Part shown: positions 14,268 to 26,930 of the stretch, in pieces | Layout: each line of letters opens with the position of its first letter | Numbering within the stretch: position 1 is the first letter of the stretch | NCBI RefSeq assembly: GCF_000003815.2 | Contig: NC_049987.1 | Span: forward strand, 10,170,612-10,234,611 | Direction of reading: 5' to 3' | DNA: 64,000 nt | Source: Branchiostoma floridae | Taxonomy: Eukaryota > Chordata > Leptocardii > Amphioxiformes > Branchiostomatidae | Notes under the pieces: generated by a model | The model's database searches: none | The model's input: the letters and a program-made list of their open reading frames with translations, nothing else | Told to the model about the DNA's origin: nothing | Made by a program: the position numbers and the translations under genes

Positions 14268-17200
14268 ATGGGCGGTAACACCACCCATTCAACGGCTGTT
14301 GCATCATCTACCACACCGTCGCTAGACAGCTTCATGGACAACTCTTCCGTCTCCAACAACTCTTCCTCCAATGGCTCGGTATTCACCCAGAACGACTACG
14401 TGTTCGCCTACGCACTGATGCCTCTCAGCACTTTTATCATCGTGGGAAACATACTGGTGCTGATCTCAGCCGTGGCCATGAGCAAGTTCCGCAACCATGT
14501 CGGCTACTTCTTCATAGCCAACCTGGCAATAGGTATGCTGCCATCTGGAAATACTGAAAAAATAGGCATCCCTGGCAAATTTATCTGGAGCCTTTATAGC
14601 TTTCCCTGCATATAAGTCAGTCAATACATTAACATTCTGATAATTTTCCAACCATTTCATTGCTTGCACATATTTTGTATAAGAATAGACACATATATCA
14701 ACTACATTGTATAAGAATAGACACATATGGTGGATTTATGGCTTGCATTGCTGAACAGAGAAGTAGCACACTCTGGCATTTAGATGAAAAATCAAATTTG
14801 AAACAAAAACGGACAGGGTGCAAGACAATCCTAAGAGTGGCTTCAGCATTAATCATCAATGATGTTGTATCCTTTTCCCTAAAGAATTTTATGGAAGTCC
14901 TGAATTTTCTTCTCCATGTAGCTGATCTCTTATTGGGAGTGGTCAGCACTGTGTCCATATTCAACATCCTACTACGTCACTCGGATGAGAACTTGGCTAC
15001 GTGTATCCTGCGGATCGGCTTGGTGGTCATGTCCTGCGCAGCCTCGGTATTCACCATTGCCTGTATCGCCATCGATCGTTGCATCGCTGTCAACGCTGCC
15101 TTACGGTAAATAGCCTCTATTGTTTCTCTTGTTAGATCAGTTAACCTTAACTCTCAATGATTCAACCCTGTCTCAATCTTGATGTTTCTGACATAAGGGA
15201 AAAAGATGCTGTAACTGTTCTCATGAAACCTGTAATGTAGCGTAATGTAACATAGATTTGTTAAGTGCACTTCGAGTGCCCTTCGGGTCTTGTTACGTTG
15301 TGAGTTTTGTGACCATTGAGTGCGCGCGTAATGGGCAATGCGTTAGATCTCTTTGTTCTTGAGCTTATTTCTTGAATGTTCTTGACCACTAGTATGCAAA
15401 TGCTTCTTATCTTTGCTGCAGCATATATCACTATTGATGGGGAATGGTCAAAGAAGTACCCTAGGCCCTGCAAAGTACTGCTACATAACAATCAATAAAC
15501 ATCTTTTAATACACCACAGGTATAAAGAAATCGTGACTCCGGCTCGGGCTCTCATGGGCATCGCTGTGACGTGGGTCGTCGCTATCCTGTACGGCTTCTT
15601 CCCTCTGACCAGCCTGAGCGATAAGTACGACAATAAGTGTTCCTTTCTCGCCGTCCTGAGCAAGGAGTACACTCTCGCCCTGTTCTTCGCCGGATTTCTC
15701 CCGACTGTGATCCTCATCATCGTCATCTACACATCGCTGTGTCTCGTGACAAGAAAACAGCTGAAGAAAATCAACGCATTAGACCAGGTAAGGCATTATA
15801 CCAATTGGCAGCGTTAACATATTATAAAAACCGTCAAAACAGCTTAGTCTACTACTGGTAATTGATCATGCCTATGAACCAAACAGTCGCGAGTTCGAAT
15901 ACTTGCTTATCCAATGCTGTGTCGCTCACACAACATATAAAAACTACTGGAAAGCGTCACGCAGTCCTTAAGCCCCGTTTACAAATCAAGAATTTAGCTC
16001 GGCCGAGGTGTCAGCGAGCTCTAAATTAGGAGGAGGCATGAACCTGATGCCTACGAACAAATGGCAGAGTTTTTTCGTCGGCATCAGGGTCATACCTCCT
16101 CGTAATTTACAGCTCGCTGACAACTCGACCGAGCTAAATTCTTGACTTGTAAAGGGGGCTTTAAGCACGGGACGTTAAGCCGTGGTCGACAACAGTGAGA
16201 AGATGAACCTGAAGATATTATATCTATCTATCTATATATATATATCTGTACATAGCGTATTTCTAAGTGATTCGGGATCATTACCTTTGCCAGAATGGCT
16301 AAGGTTATGTTTTAGGCTTGTGAGTCTGTGTGTCTGTGTGTTAACAGCATAACTCGAGAAGCCTTTGATGTATCCCGATAATATTTGGTAGGTGGGTAGG
16401 GGTCGGGAAAACGAAGGTCAAGTTCGATAATGGGCCCCCTAGCGGCTTGCTAAGGTACTGCAGCAGAACCTCAATTTTTGATATCTCGTGTTCTGGACAT
16501 GCTGTGATCATGATTTTTGAGTGGTAGATAGCCCTTGAGGCAGAGAGTAAGTGCTGTGAGTTTGGGCCCCCTAGCGGCTTTTTTGAAACTGCAGGCGCCG
16601 GTTTCCTTTCAAACTTTGGATGAGAATAACTCTACAACGTGTTGACGGATCGTCATGATTTTTGGTATGTAGATAGAATGAGTGATGACTTACATAATGG
16701 TATACTAATTATGCAAATCAACAGCTAATTTGCATAATTAATGAGGAAAAATTATACATCCACTACATTCCATGATAGGACTTTCAAACTTGTCACATAT
16801 GTAGCTGGGAAGGAGAGAAATGTCGACAGATATCAATTATGCAAATCATGACCTCATTTGCATAATTAATGAGAAAATATGAACATGTTGACGGATCATC
16901 ATGTTTTTTTGTATGTAGGTAGCGTAAGTGAAGACCTACATAATGAGATAACAATTATGCAAATCAACAGCTAATTTGCATAATTAATGAGGATATTTTA
17001 TAAATTCACTACATTCCATGATAGGGCTTTAAAACTTGTCACATATGTAGCTGAGAAAGAGAGAAATGTCAATACATATTTATCATGCAAATGATGATCT
17101 CATTTGCATAATTAATGAGAAAATATGAACGTGTTGACGGATCGTCATGATTTTCGGCATGTAGATAGCCTAAATGAAGACTTATATAATGTGATACTTA

Positions 17201-18172
17201 TTATGCAAGTTAACAGCTAATTTGCATAATTGATTAGGAAAAGTTCATAAATCCACTGCATTCCATTATAGGTACTTTCATCAAAGTTGTCACATATGTA
17301 ACTGAGAAAGAGGGAAGAGAGTAAGAGGTGTATTTAAAGACTTTGAAAGAGAATAAGTCAAGAATTGATCAAAGGATCATCATGATTTTTGGTATGCTGA
17401 TAGCTTAAGTAATGCTTGATACAATTTGATATCAATTAATTGTAAATTGGGATCTAATTTGCATAATAAATGCCGAAATTTTATAAACCAACTCCAAGCA
17501 TTTAATTATAAAGAAAATGAAATGAGTAACGCATTTGTCTACAGACATCATTCTACATAACAAACCTGGTTTATTTGGCAAAGGTATGTGTTCGTGGAAC
17601 TCTAGTTTTTATATTTCTTTGCATAGAACTGTTCAAATGGCAAAAAAAAAAGATTGAACACTTAGATTCCTTGCCCTTAACAGTATTATTTGTCTTTTCC
17701 GTTCCTCAATCAGATACGGCGAGGAAGCAACCAGAGCACGACAGCCCAGCTTCGGAGTCAAAGAATCAAGAGAAACCTGAAGGCCATCAAGACTCTGGCC
17801 CTGGTCATAGGAACGTTCTTCGCCTGCTGGTTCCCCTTCTTCGTGGCGGCTTTAGTCCAGGTGTTTTGTGGAGAGAAGTGTCACCTTCAAGACATCGTAG
17901 GAACGTACTTAGTGTTGCTAGGGTTCTTAAATTCGGCCCTTAATCCGGCAATATACGCCTACTTTAACAAGGACTTTAGGAAAAGCTTGAGATCCCTCTG
18001 CTGCAAGAATAGAGTAGAGCCGTCGGAGCAGCTGGGGCAATCAGTGAACTTACGAAGACAGTCGGCATTGAGTGCGCGGGAGGCCGGAGACTTCGCGACA
18101 ATCGCACAGAGACCGAGACTAGACACATGTCACTCAGTAAGCGCTGAGGAGGATGCGAACAGGAACAAATAA
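14268..18172 (+). CDS. Rhodopsin-family (class A) GPCR, adenosine-receptor-like, complete, 4 exons, 391 aa
   Basis: Exons 14268-14532, 14922-15105, 15520-15787 and 17714-18172 have phases that match and sum to 1176 nt. The start ATG has purine at -3 and G at +4, and the extracellular N-terminus has several N-glycosylation sequons. TM1 carries GN (IIVGNILVLI) and TM2 ANLAIGADLLLGV. TM3 ends in IDRC where DRY is usual. TM5 has FLPTVILIIVIYTSL, TM6 FFACWFPFF and TM7 NSALNPAIYAYF (NPxxY). Helix 8 is KDFRKSLRSLCC with possible palmitoylation cysteines. A conserved disulfide is likely between the TM3 Cys and NKCSF in loop 2. The TM3-loop-TM4 text (ALRYKEIVTPARA), RKQLKKI after TM5 and the loop-2 Phe resemble adenosine receptors. 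There is no aminergic Asp in TM3, and the TM6 Asn that contacts adenine in A2A is Ala here. The ligand is therefore unknown. Confidence 0.88.
15968..16164. mobile_element. Foldback MITE flanked by TTAA, in GPCR intron 3
   Basis: The two arms are long inverted repeats: the left arm holds TCAAGAATTTAGCTCGG and the right arm its complement, ending in TTGTAAAGGGGGCT. Complementarity extends about 90 bp per arm. TTAA lies at both ends (15968-15971 and 16161-16164), the target site used by piggyBac-type transposases. Class assignment is inference; no coding capacity. Confidence 0.75.
16641..17500. repeat. About 246-bp tandem repeat in GPCR intron 3, roughly 3.5 copies
   Basis: Units start at GTTGACGGAT near 16641, 16887 and 17133, and a diverged unit begins near 17364. 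Each holds two copies of an ATTATGCAAAT ... ATTTGCATAATTAATGA inverted motif and a shared CATTCCATGATAGG segment. Upstream, GGGCCCCCTAGCGGCTT occurs twice (about 16432 and 16563), so the array sits in a larger repeat domain. Confidence 0.85.
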
Positions 18173-18892
18173 TGAAGAGATGAACTATTGTGGAAAGGTT
18201 AAACGGAGTTTTAACTCACCCAATCAGGCTTCTTTATCTCTCTGACCCAATCGCGCCTGGACACGTGACTTTACTCATGTGTGACGTCATCAACGGGTCA
18301 AAAGTTGTGAAAAGTGGGAATAACCTTCCGTCCCAACCTTTCAATAATGTTATTTACAAAGCTGAACTTGAACTTTCATATGCTAGGATAGAACTATATT
18401 TATGGCAGTATTTTGTCGTTCGTGGAAAGTTTGACTCTGTTATACAGATGAAATTGCTGCATTAGTCTGGTCAATAATTGTCAACACGTACAATCATGTT
18501 ATTGTAAACTGAAAGAAAAAAATGTACGTAATACTATGTACAAGTCAATAATAGTATCGTAACAAGCAATATGGTTGTCAGGCGCAAATGATTTAATTTC
18601 TTCGTATTGTGGACTATACGGCTCATAATGTGGAAGACTGTCAATACAAACTATTGTAACAGTTGTAACAAACACTTTGGCTGTTGCAGCACTTTGAGTC
18701 AATAGATGTATAACGTACTATAACTTAAGAAAAAATCTCAATGAATAGTGAGCACGAGGTGTGGAAAATACTATCTATAATTATAATACATTTTATTATG
18801 TAATCTGCATTAGGTCAAACCTATTTCATTATACGGACGGTAACGCATGGCATCCCATAGGCACTGCAAAAAAGTAGTATGTGTTTTTGTGA

Positions 18893-18898
18893 AATAAA
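18893..18898 (+). terminator. Candidate poly(A) signal of the GPCR gene
   Basis: First clear AATAAA after the GPCR stop codon on the + strand, about 720 bp downstream. Position only; no transcript evidence. Confidence 0.35.
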
Positions 18899-20163
18899 TG
18901 GGCCCCAAATATTTGCCTTTATTACAAAATCTTTATCATGAAGATTTTTCAAAACACTGATCTTGCAGAAAATACATGGTATTCCAAACAAATAATTTTT
19001 TATTTTTCTTTGGAAATTTTCATGGGAGACTCTGCAAAACTTCGCTCAGTATCATAATGATTCATAATTTATGATATGCAGAAACAGCACAGTACCACAG
19101 AGTGTATAGAGACCTTTTATTGCCTTATTTTCTGAGAACAGCGAAGTACAATCTGTAGTACAAACAATACAAGGAAATAACTACTTCTTGTCCCAGAAAA
19201 GCTTCTTACTCTAAACAGTTACAATGTACCTGTAGTGCGGACCTGCGTTACATTGTAACTCAGTAGTAGACTACTACTCTATGCAACATACATGCATATG
19301 ACACCTATATACTATTTTTTAGGTTCAAATATATTTGCCATGGCAAGAATTCCTAATGCAAGCTCCTTTTGAAGTCCAAGCATTTTTTTCTAATTTACTA
19401 CATCATGATATTAATAACATTTATACAAATTTTATGTCATTACATTGCATAATGTACATTCATTCATTTTTTACAAAAAAGGAAAACAACAACACATAAT
19501 TAATATTCATTTTGGTACCAGTATATTGATTTATATTACATAAATCACAGCTATTCTCCATGCAGCACATTTTAGATAAATTCAAAAGTATATACAAACT
19601 TTGGTTTCTTTCATGAGGAAAGATATACAGACAAATAAAAACAAAATTTTCATTTGCATAGGTTTCAGCTCATGCAGACCAAAGTAATTTTGCAATGGGC
19701 CAGAAATGGCGGTGGACGAAGAAGGAAATGTAAAAATTGATAATAGATATTTAAAATTTTCATCTGATTCACAGCTGTTCACACAAGTAGTAAGAAGGAC
19801 CATTTGGCCAAAGCAGAAATTGCACAATATGTTGACCTGAAAAGAATTGCAACACAATTTACACACTCAGTATTACATTACCATATCTCTTTGCACTCTC
19901 CGAATAGGATAATATCTCATTTACAATCAAGCATACATTATCAATCCCTTCAGACACAATTATAGGTCATAAAAAAGCAATCAAATGTCAGCAAAAAATT
20001 AAAATTAAAATAGAAATAATGGTGATCATGGAAAACTGTCTTTAAATCTGTAATAGAATCTCATGTTTCAACGCATCCCAAAATATAATATCCTTTTGTC
20101 CTAAAGGCCTAACAATTCATTTCTCCAAAGTTCAACAATTCTATCCACGAGTCTTGTGATTGC

Positions 20164-20522
20164 TAGCCTGGATGCCAGGCTGATTCCAGGCCCTAGACAT
20201 CCCAACTCCTCAGCTATAGGGCCCCAAGAGAAATATTCTACAGCAGGCTCCATTAGTTAGACCCTGACAACCATGCATAAAAAGACATTAGTAAGATTAG
20301 GCCGGGGTCTGGTATCCTCAATTCCTTCCTAAAAGTTCAACGAATCTATCCTCAAGTCTTGTGATACCTAGCCTGGATGCCAGACTGTTTCCATGACCTA
20401 TACAGCACAACTCCTCTGCTCTAGGGCTCCAAAGAAACTCTACAGTAGGCCCCCCGACTTACACCCTGACAACCGTGCATAAAAAGACATTATTGACATC
20501 TGGCCTGGGTCTGGTATCCAGT
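20164..20522. mobile_element. Two tandem MITE copies in the LRRK 3' UTR
   Basis: Copies 20164-20320 and 20369-20522 each begin TAGCCTGGATGCCAG and end GGTCTGGTATCC, which are imperfect terminal inverted repeats. The left flank is duplicated too (TTCAACAATTCTATCC and TTCAACGAATCTATCC), giving a 205-bp direct period. A third family member is at 62502-62734. Confidence 0.7.
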
Positions 20523-20543
20523 GCACCAGTTACAACCAGGTCC

Positions 20544-23500
20544 TCAATACTGTCCAGCCAGATGCCACCGGTCAGCGTCCCACACCAGTAGTATGGACTC
20601 AGATGAAGGTATGCCCTGTTTGACATGACTCCCCTGTATGTGGTTCTGGAGCAGGTAGTTGTAGCCTTGTCCTATGGTCAGCAACTGGTTCTTCTGCTGC
20701 TTACTGATTTGAGTGTCTGGGTCTCTACCTGTGAAGAAACAATACAGTGCTACATTAGAAGACTTGTGCAGTGACTTTCACTGACCATTATTAGGACCCA
20801 TACAGTCATGAAGATGTTCAAATGCTAGTGAAAGTAGGATGGCAGGAATTAAATAAAATACATGTAAATATTAAGTCAAGTAGATGAAAGAAGGTGATGT
20901 ATTGACAATCACCACAATGCAGTAAATGTTAATTGAAAAATTTTGCTGTGGTTTAATGTCCACCTATTTTGCAGTGATCTCTTCACAGTAAAAAAACACA
21001 TAGCAAAAGTGCTTCTTCGTACGTCCTTGTTATAACCATGAGCTTTAAATGCATTTTTTTCTCTCTTACCGCCCCCCCCCCCCTAATTTAAAGGTACATG
21101 TTTTTACACTATTTCCAAAAAAGTAGCAATGGCAATCAGCCATAGCTTCTGTCAGAGAGACATACAAAAACATAACAGAATACTGTTTTTGCAAATCAAA
21201 AATTAGAGACAATGAATGATGACGCAATGTGTAAGACTTGATAGCATGTTTCATGGTTCCATTGTTCTACATACCCTGCTGTAGTAAGGACTCTGACAGC
21301 TGTATCCCAGAAGACACAGGGATGATGTACTTCACATCTTCCAAATGACCTATGACCCGTGCATAACAGGTCATCTTGGAGGCATCACAGATAAGCAGGT
21401 GACCCCAGACTGTCCCTACATACAGCTGGGCACCTTGCACCTGCAGACTGGACACCTGGCAGCACCCAGCTGTAACAGGTGCCAGGAATACATAATTAAG
21501 ACATCTTCATATAAAGAGGCTTAACGTTTATTTCATTCACAGCTTGTAAATTCAGCAATAAATAGTAAGACATCTCAGTCGATATAAGTCTTATCATATT
21601 TCTTATCTGTGTCTAACAACAAGTCTCATCATTCCTCCAGGTGGCATAATACTGCCACATCAAGAACAAATTGTTTTACAGGCCTTCTCAATATTGTCTT
21701 TGACACCTAATATCTGAAGTGTATATACCTCTGTCAGCATTACTGATGCTACATATTTTTGGTACATCCCTTTAAATCATAAATCAATGTATTTTTCTCA
21801 CATGACAGTTTTATGGCATCCGGTGGAATTATGACAATTATTGATGTTACAAGGTACATGCAAAGTTTGTATTTCTGATAGCATCTTGGTTTGAATCATT
21901 GAGTGTACACTTGCCCTATTCTTATCATAATGCTTATAAACAATCATGTTAATCAAAGTGTGACAACTCTAGTAACTAAAGCAATGACTGTAAGATTTTT
22001 CTTCTCCTTATGCCTTTGAGTCCTTACCATGTAGATTTGGCAGGTGGTCCTTACAGTCTAAGGTGTGTGTGTTGTACCAGGTGTTCACCTCCCACTTGTA
22101 AACAGTTGTACCTGCAGGAAAGGCACAATTTCAAAGGATAAAGTACAGCAAAGGCATTGATTCTGACCTGTTGTACAATGTCGTGTACTAGGGACAAATT
22201 TTCATGGCTCCAGCATACATGGCCTACTTAAAAGAATTTATGGTTTTATGATGTCATTTAATTACTGCAGCCACAGTGCATACCCATATCTCTAGCCTTG
22301 CAATACATATCCTCCATGTGTAAGCCACTGTGCAGAATTGTACAAGGGTTCCATTGATATCCCTGTATTAGACAGAGTGAGTCTAAGGACAATTATACCA
22401 TCAATGGCATACTTTGCATTCTACATTGAGACACAATTGTACATTGCAATTTTTCCCATGGACAAATTTGGCGGAAACAATTGAGATATTGTACATATTG
22501 AACTACACGTCTGATCCACGTGCACACTTGTAATTTATATACTCCATCCCAGCGACAGCTGAGCCTAGAAGAATGATTAATCACACTTTTAATTGCTTTC
22601 TTGACGGCACAATTTGTCAGTGCAAAATCAATAATTGAGTCATTCTTTTTGAATTCCCCGAAAGCTCCAAACAGCTCTTAGATTCAGGACTGTGCCCTTG
22701 AATTTTAGTGCCCATGACAACATCCAAAACACGTCATAAAACATTTACCGTGTCTGTAGGTTAATGTCGCATGGTCGGTTACACCACAAGGGCATGTTTA
22801 AGGCATGTCAGCTGGCATATTGCTTAATAGCAAACTTTGGTACAAACTGTATGCACAATTCTGTCAGTCGTAAAACTCATCAGTTATGGGACTTTGAACA
22901 TGCACCATTAGTATGTATAAACTATTCATGGCTGTGTGGCAATGAATGCTGGAAACTACTCTAGACCAAGCCTAATGGAAATGCTTTAAAAAGGGTTAGT
23001 ATTGAGGTTAAAAGTTCACTTGCAGGTAAAGGGTTACTGTTTTGGTTACTTTTGGAATTGTGTGCCAAGCAGAATTACCATCCCTTTTAAGATTTGTATC
23101 TCTGAATCCAGTTTTAGCTAGCTAAGTATTAATCAGGTATTTATTCTCCTACTCACCATGGCAAAAAGACGTCTACTGTGAACAGTATAGTTTAAAGTTA
23201 TAGTTGCAGCAACTGGACCATTGCTTACAGCACTAGATCACACAAAACATGCAGTAGTGTCAACTGTGTGTGTACCTTCATGGCTTTTAATGGTAATCAA
23301 AAGGAAAACATCACTACTATACTTGGGTACACACAAGCAACACTGCAAGGGCACTCTACCCAGGACTGCTCATTGCATAATTTAATCCTCTCACCTTCAA
23401 CTCTTTAAACGGTATTCAAGAAAATATCACTGTAAGTTATAGAAATGTACCTGGGTACACGTATGACCACACGTTTCCGCCCACCCCTGGTCTGTCGGGA

Positions 23501-26500
23501 CCACCTTGGGTAGCCAGGTGCATGACATTGACTTTGGAACATTTGGGGTCAAAGTGGTTCAGATCCTTCAGCACAACCAGGGACTCTCCATCTATGATCT
23601 TCATCCCCCCATCACAGCCTCCCAGCCACAGCTCTGTAGACCTGAAATGGAATATTTTACATGTAGTAAAATCATATCTATGGTGAAGAATGAATACAAT
23701 AAGTAGAAACTTTGAGTGGAGTGAGCAACAATTCTCCAACTACTCATAGGCATCTAAGCTTGGTGATTTTGATTGTTAAAATCATAGTGAAAGATCCATC
23801 ACATATGCTACTAAGTACTATACATTAACAGAAGACTAAGACATATATATGAGCTTAACTGTTGCTCTTAGTCCTAATGTATATACTTTAATGTGCCATT
23901 CGCACATATAACTTTTAAAAAATACATGTTGTACAGCTAGTACAGAACAATTTATTGGCAATTCCAAGTGCAAGGGATGCTTTAAATACCGTCTTCAATG
24001 AAATAATTTGGTCGTGGGAAGTACTTATCAACAGCTAATGTACCCAAGGGATCAGGAGAAAGCCTAATATATCATAGTAATGTCACATTAAAAGATATTT
24101 CATCCATTACCATAATCCTACTGTAATCCCCAAGAATAATAGGAATTATAAAGGCTGTTAATAGGAATAATAGGAATTATAAAACAATATAAAATGCATT
24201 ATTTTACACTCCAACTCCACTCTGCTGCTGACCCATTCAATCATTCATCGAGACTTGGAGAGTGTGTTGTTATATCTTTATTCTATCAGAAGAGAAGATT
24301 ATAAAAAAAGTAAAGATTATGATCAGGAAAGATGTTTATAAAAAGTACTGTAAATGCATTTAAATTCGCGGGGATTTAATTTCGCGGTAGCGGGAAAAAG
24401 ACCTTTTCGCAGTGATTTTTACATGTAGTTCGCAGTAGCAACATGCACTGTAGTCTCTTACTGCTATGGAATAATGTTCGCGGTGAATTTAAATTGCTTC
24501 ACCGCAAAAACCGCAAACATTAATCCACCGCGAAAGTTTCTGCATTTACAGTCACTAAAAAATGATGCTCACCTGTTCACAGTATTGACAATGGCAGCGC
24601 TGAATGTGTGATACTCCAACCTGGCCCTGTGTACTTCTGTCACAGTGATTGGACCACTGTTCTGTGTACTGCTGTCCCCACCAGAGTACCTGTACTGTAC
24701 CACAGTCCCCAGGGACAGAGCCACCAGCACTGTTCTTGTGTCCGGGATGTGTAGGATCGAGCGCACTGTGTTGGTTCTTCGCACATTCTTGGACAAGCTG
24801 ATGGTTTCCATTTTTTTAAGGGTGGACAATCTGATAGAAACATAAATAAAAAAAGATTATTTTTACTTATTTTTCTTTGACTACATTTACATGTTTTTTT
24901 ATCTATAATATTCTTTCCAGATAAAGGTTTCCAAGTTAGAGTTATGTTGTATAACGGGAGGGGGCCATACTTCGACAGGGGGTCCAAACTTCGACAGGTT
25001 TTAAAAATCATTGTTACGGAGAAATGCATAGATGCCTGCACGTAAGAAGTACAGCTAGCTGTAGCCTAAACCTTGTTGTAAATAACTACAAAGTCGGGGT
25101 ATGTGTCGAAGTTAGTAAGCCCCACAGATAACGATTGAAAAACTTGCACAAGTTTGACGCCTTCCGTGCAAGTTGACGAGCGAACGTATGGAGACCATGG
25201 CCCGGGAAACTCTTGAATTATTCTTCGCAAAATACGACATGTGAAAAAATACCACCACACATAGAAATGATGTTTATTAGACTTCCGAAAAATAATACCT
25301 GTGTTCTGTCTTGCCTTTAACTGGGTTGGATAAACGGAGCTAAATGATGCCACAATGTTCACGCAGTCGGGGCCCCGCCATATTTAGTATCACGCACGCC
25401 GGCGGGCGAGCGATGCTCAACACGATGAACTTAGTCAACCCGTCCATAGAGCGGACAAACATTCAAGAAAAATCGATCCCTACCGACTAAAAAATCCTGC
25501 AGCCATTGCTGCTGCCAGAAGACAGGGTGAAAAGGCAATCAAGGAAGCCGAAAAGCGAAAATGCCATCACCGTTTGCGGCAAGTTGGTCTCACCGTGAGA
25601 GGTAAACGTTTTAACACACCGTATTTGAATAAGTCGCGTAATACAAAATATGACCCATATTTGGTACAAAAAAATTATAATGAAGACTTTTAGTGCTATT
25701 CTTTTTGCATAAGTTGTTTAAAAATGCACGGCAATGGTCTGGTTGTTACTATGTCGGAGTTTGGACCCCTTTTTTGTGTTGGAACGTTCTGCTAGGACGC
25801 AAGCCGAAAACCTGCCGTAAGTTTCGTGCGCTGTCAAAGTACAGTGCGGAACGCTACTGTTAAATGAAATATATATCTGTACAGCTTCAATAACAGTTAT
25901 ATGGATGCATACAAAATCTTAACTTGTTTTTGATGAGTTCACTGTAAACTGTACATTGACAAAAGCCATGCGCATCCACTTAGAACGGGTGTCGAAGTAT
26001 GGCCCCCTCCCGTTAACTATTAGAAATCAATATATTACAAAAAGCCACCTAGGGTTTGCACCGTGTTTTATCATATGAAAAACTTTTTTTGTTGTTGCCT
26101 TTTATGTATCATGTATATGATATGTTATAAATGTGACTATGGACCTTTGCCTTTGAGAAATATGAGGAAAACTTTCAAAGTACACAAAGACATTGAAAAC
26201 TTCAGTAGTATTCAGTTGTATTTAGTTTTGTGTGAGTCACTGTGTATCTACCTGTAGATATGGACCACTGGTTTATCAATTCCCATCCAAATCATATCAC
26301 CGATGATGCACACTCTACACACCACATCTGGCACCTCAAAAGCCTGGAGGATATCAGGGAAACAAACACAAATGACTTCAAGTTTAAATAACAATCCCAG
26401 ATTATACCAAGCTATACAAAAACTTCTCATCATCAGACCAACTTAATACATTGTAAAGATAGTAAACTTCATGATATAGTTCCTGTTTCCAAAACACTTC

Positions 26501-26930
26501 CATTGAAAAGTCAATACTCATAATGAAAATATCAATTTTGAAAGCAATCATTCCTGTTCCTAAAACTCTTCCAGGAAACTTAAAGTAAACATTAACAACA
26601 GTTACTGTTCCATTGACTAAATCACTTCTGTTTAAAGCAAAGGACATCAACAATACAATTTGAAAGAACATCAACGACACCAAGAACAGAAGTCTAGGTC
26701 GAGAGAACAATGATTATCATGAAAACAAGCTTGGAATAGCACTCTTCTGTTGTAGACCTATCCCATAGACATAAACTTATAGACAAATAGTTTTCCTACC
26801 ATGGCCTCCTCCTGTAACCTCCCATCCACCACCTGTAGTACATCCACCTGTGTGGGGGGTCCGTTCTGAGCCAGGTTACACAGCCACACCCGGGTCACAC
26901 TCTGCTCTAACGCACCTCCATAACCATCAT
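20544..26930 (-). CDS. LRRK1: LRRK C-terminal WD40 exons E27-E33
   Basis: Exons 26930-26800, 26343-26252, 24830-24573, 23641-23451, 22111-22028, 21469-21275, 20728-20544 (residues about 2303-2680). Blade-like strands include TRVWLCNLAQNG, VVCRVCIIGDMIWMGID, STELWLGGCDGGMKIIDG, TTVYKWEVNTWYNTHTLDC, AQLYVGTVWGHLLICDASK and SESILLVWDADRWHLAGQY then TGA (20546-20544). The chain ends right after the last WD strand, so the long C-terminal helix of LRRK2 is absent. Confidence 0.87.

Larger units (their letters stand above)
18173..20543. other. Convergent 3' region between GPCR (+) and LRRK (-)
   Basis: Contains the GPCR 3' UTR with AATAAA at 18893-18898, and the LRRK 3' UTR on the minus strand, where the complement of TTTATT near 19115 could be its poly(A) signal. 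AT-rich; no exon support. A short hairpin with GTTACAATGTA arms lies at about 19219-19260. Confidence 0.5.

Noticed and set aside
14660-15109. 149-codon frame reading from intron into the GPCR TM2-TM3 exon
   Set aside because: The true exon starts at 14922 after a CATGTAG acceptor; the upstream part is intron and breaks the TM1-TM2 order.
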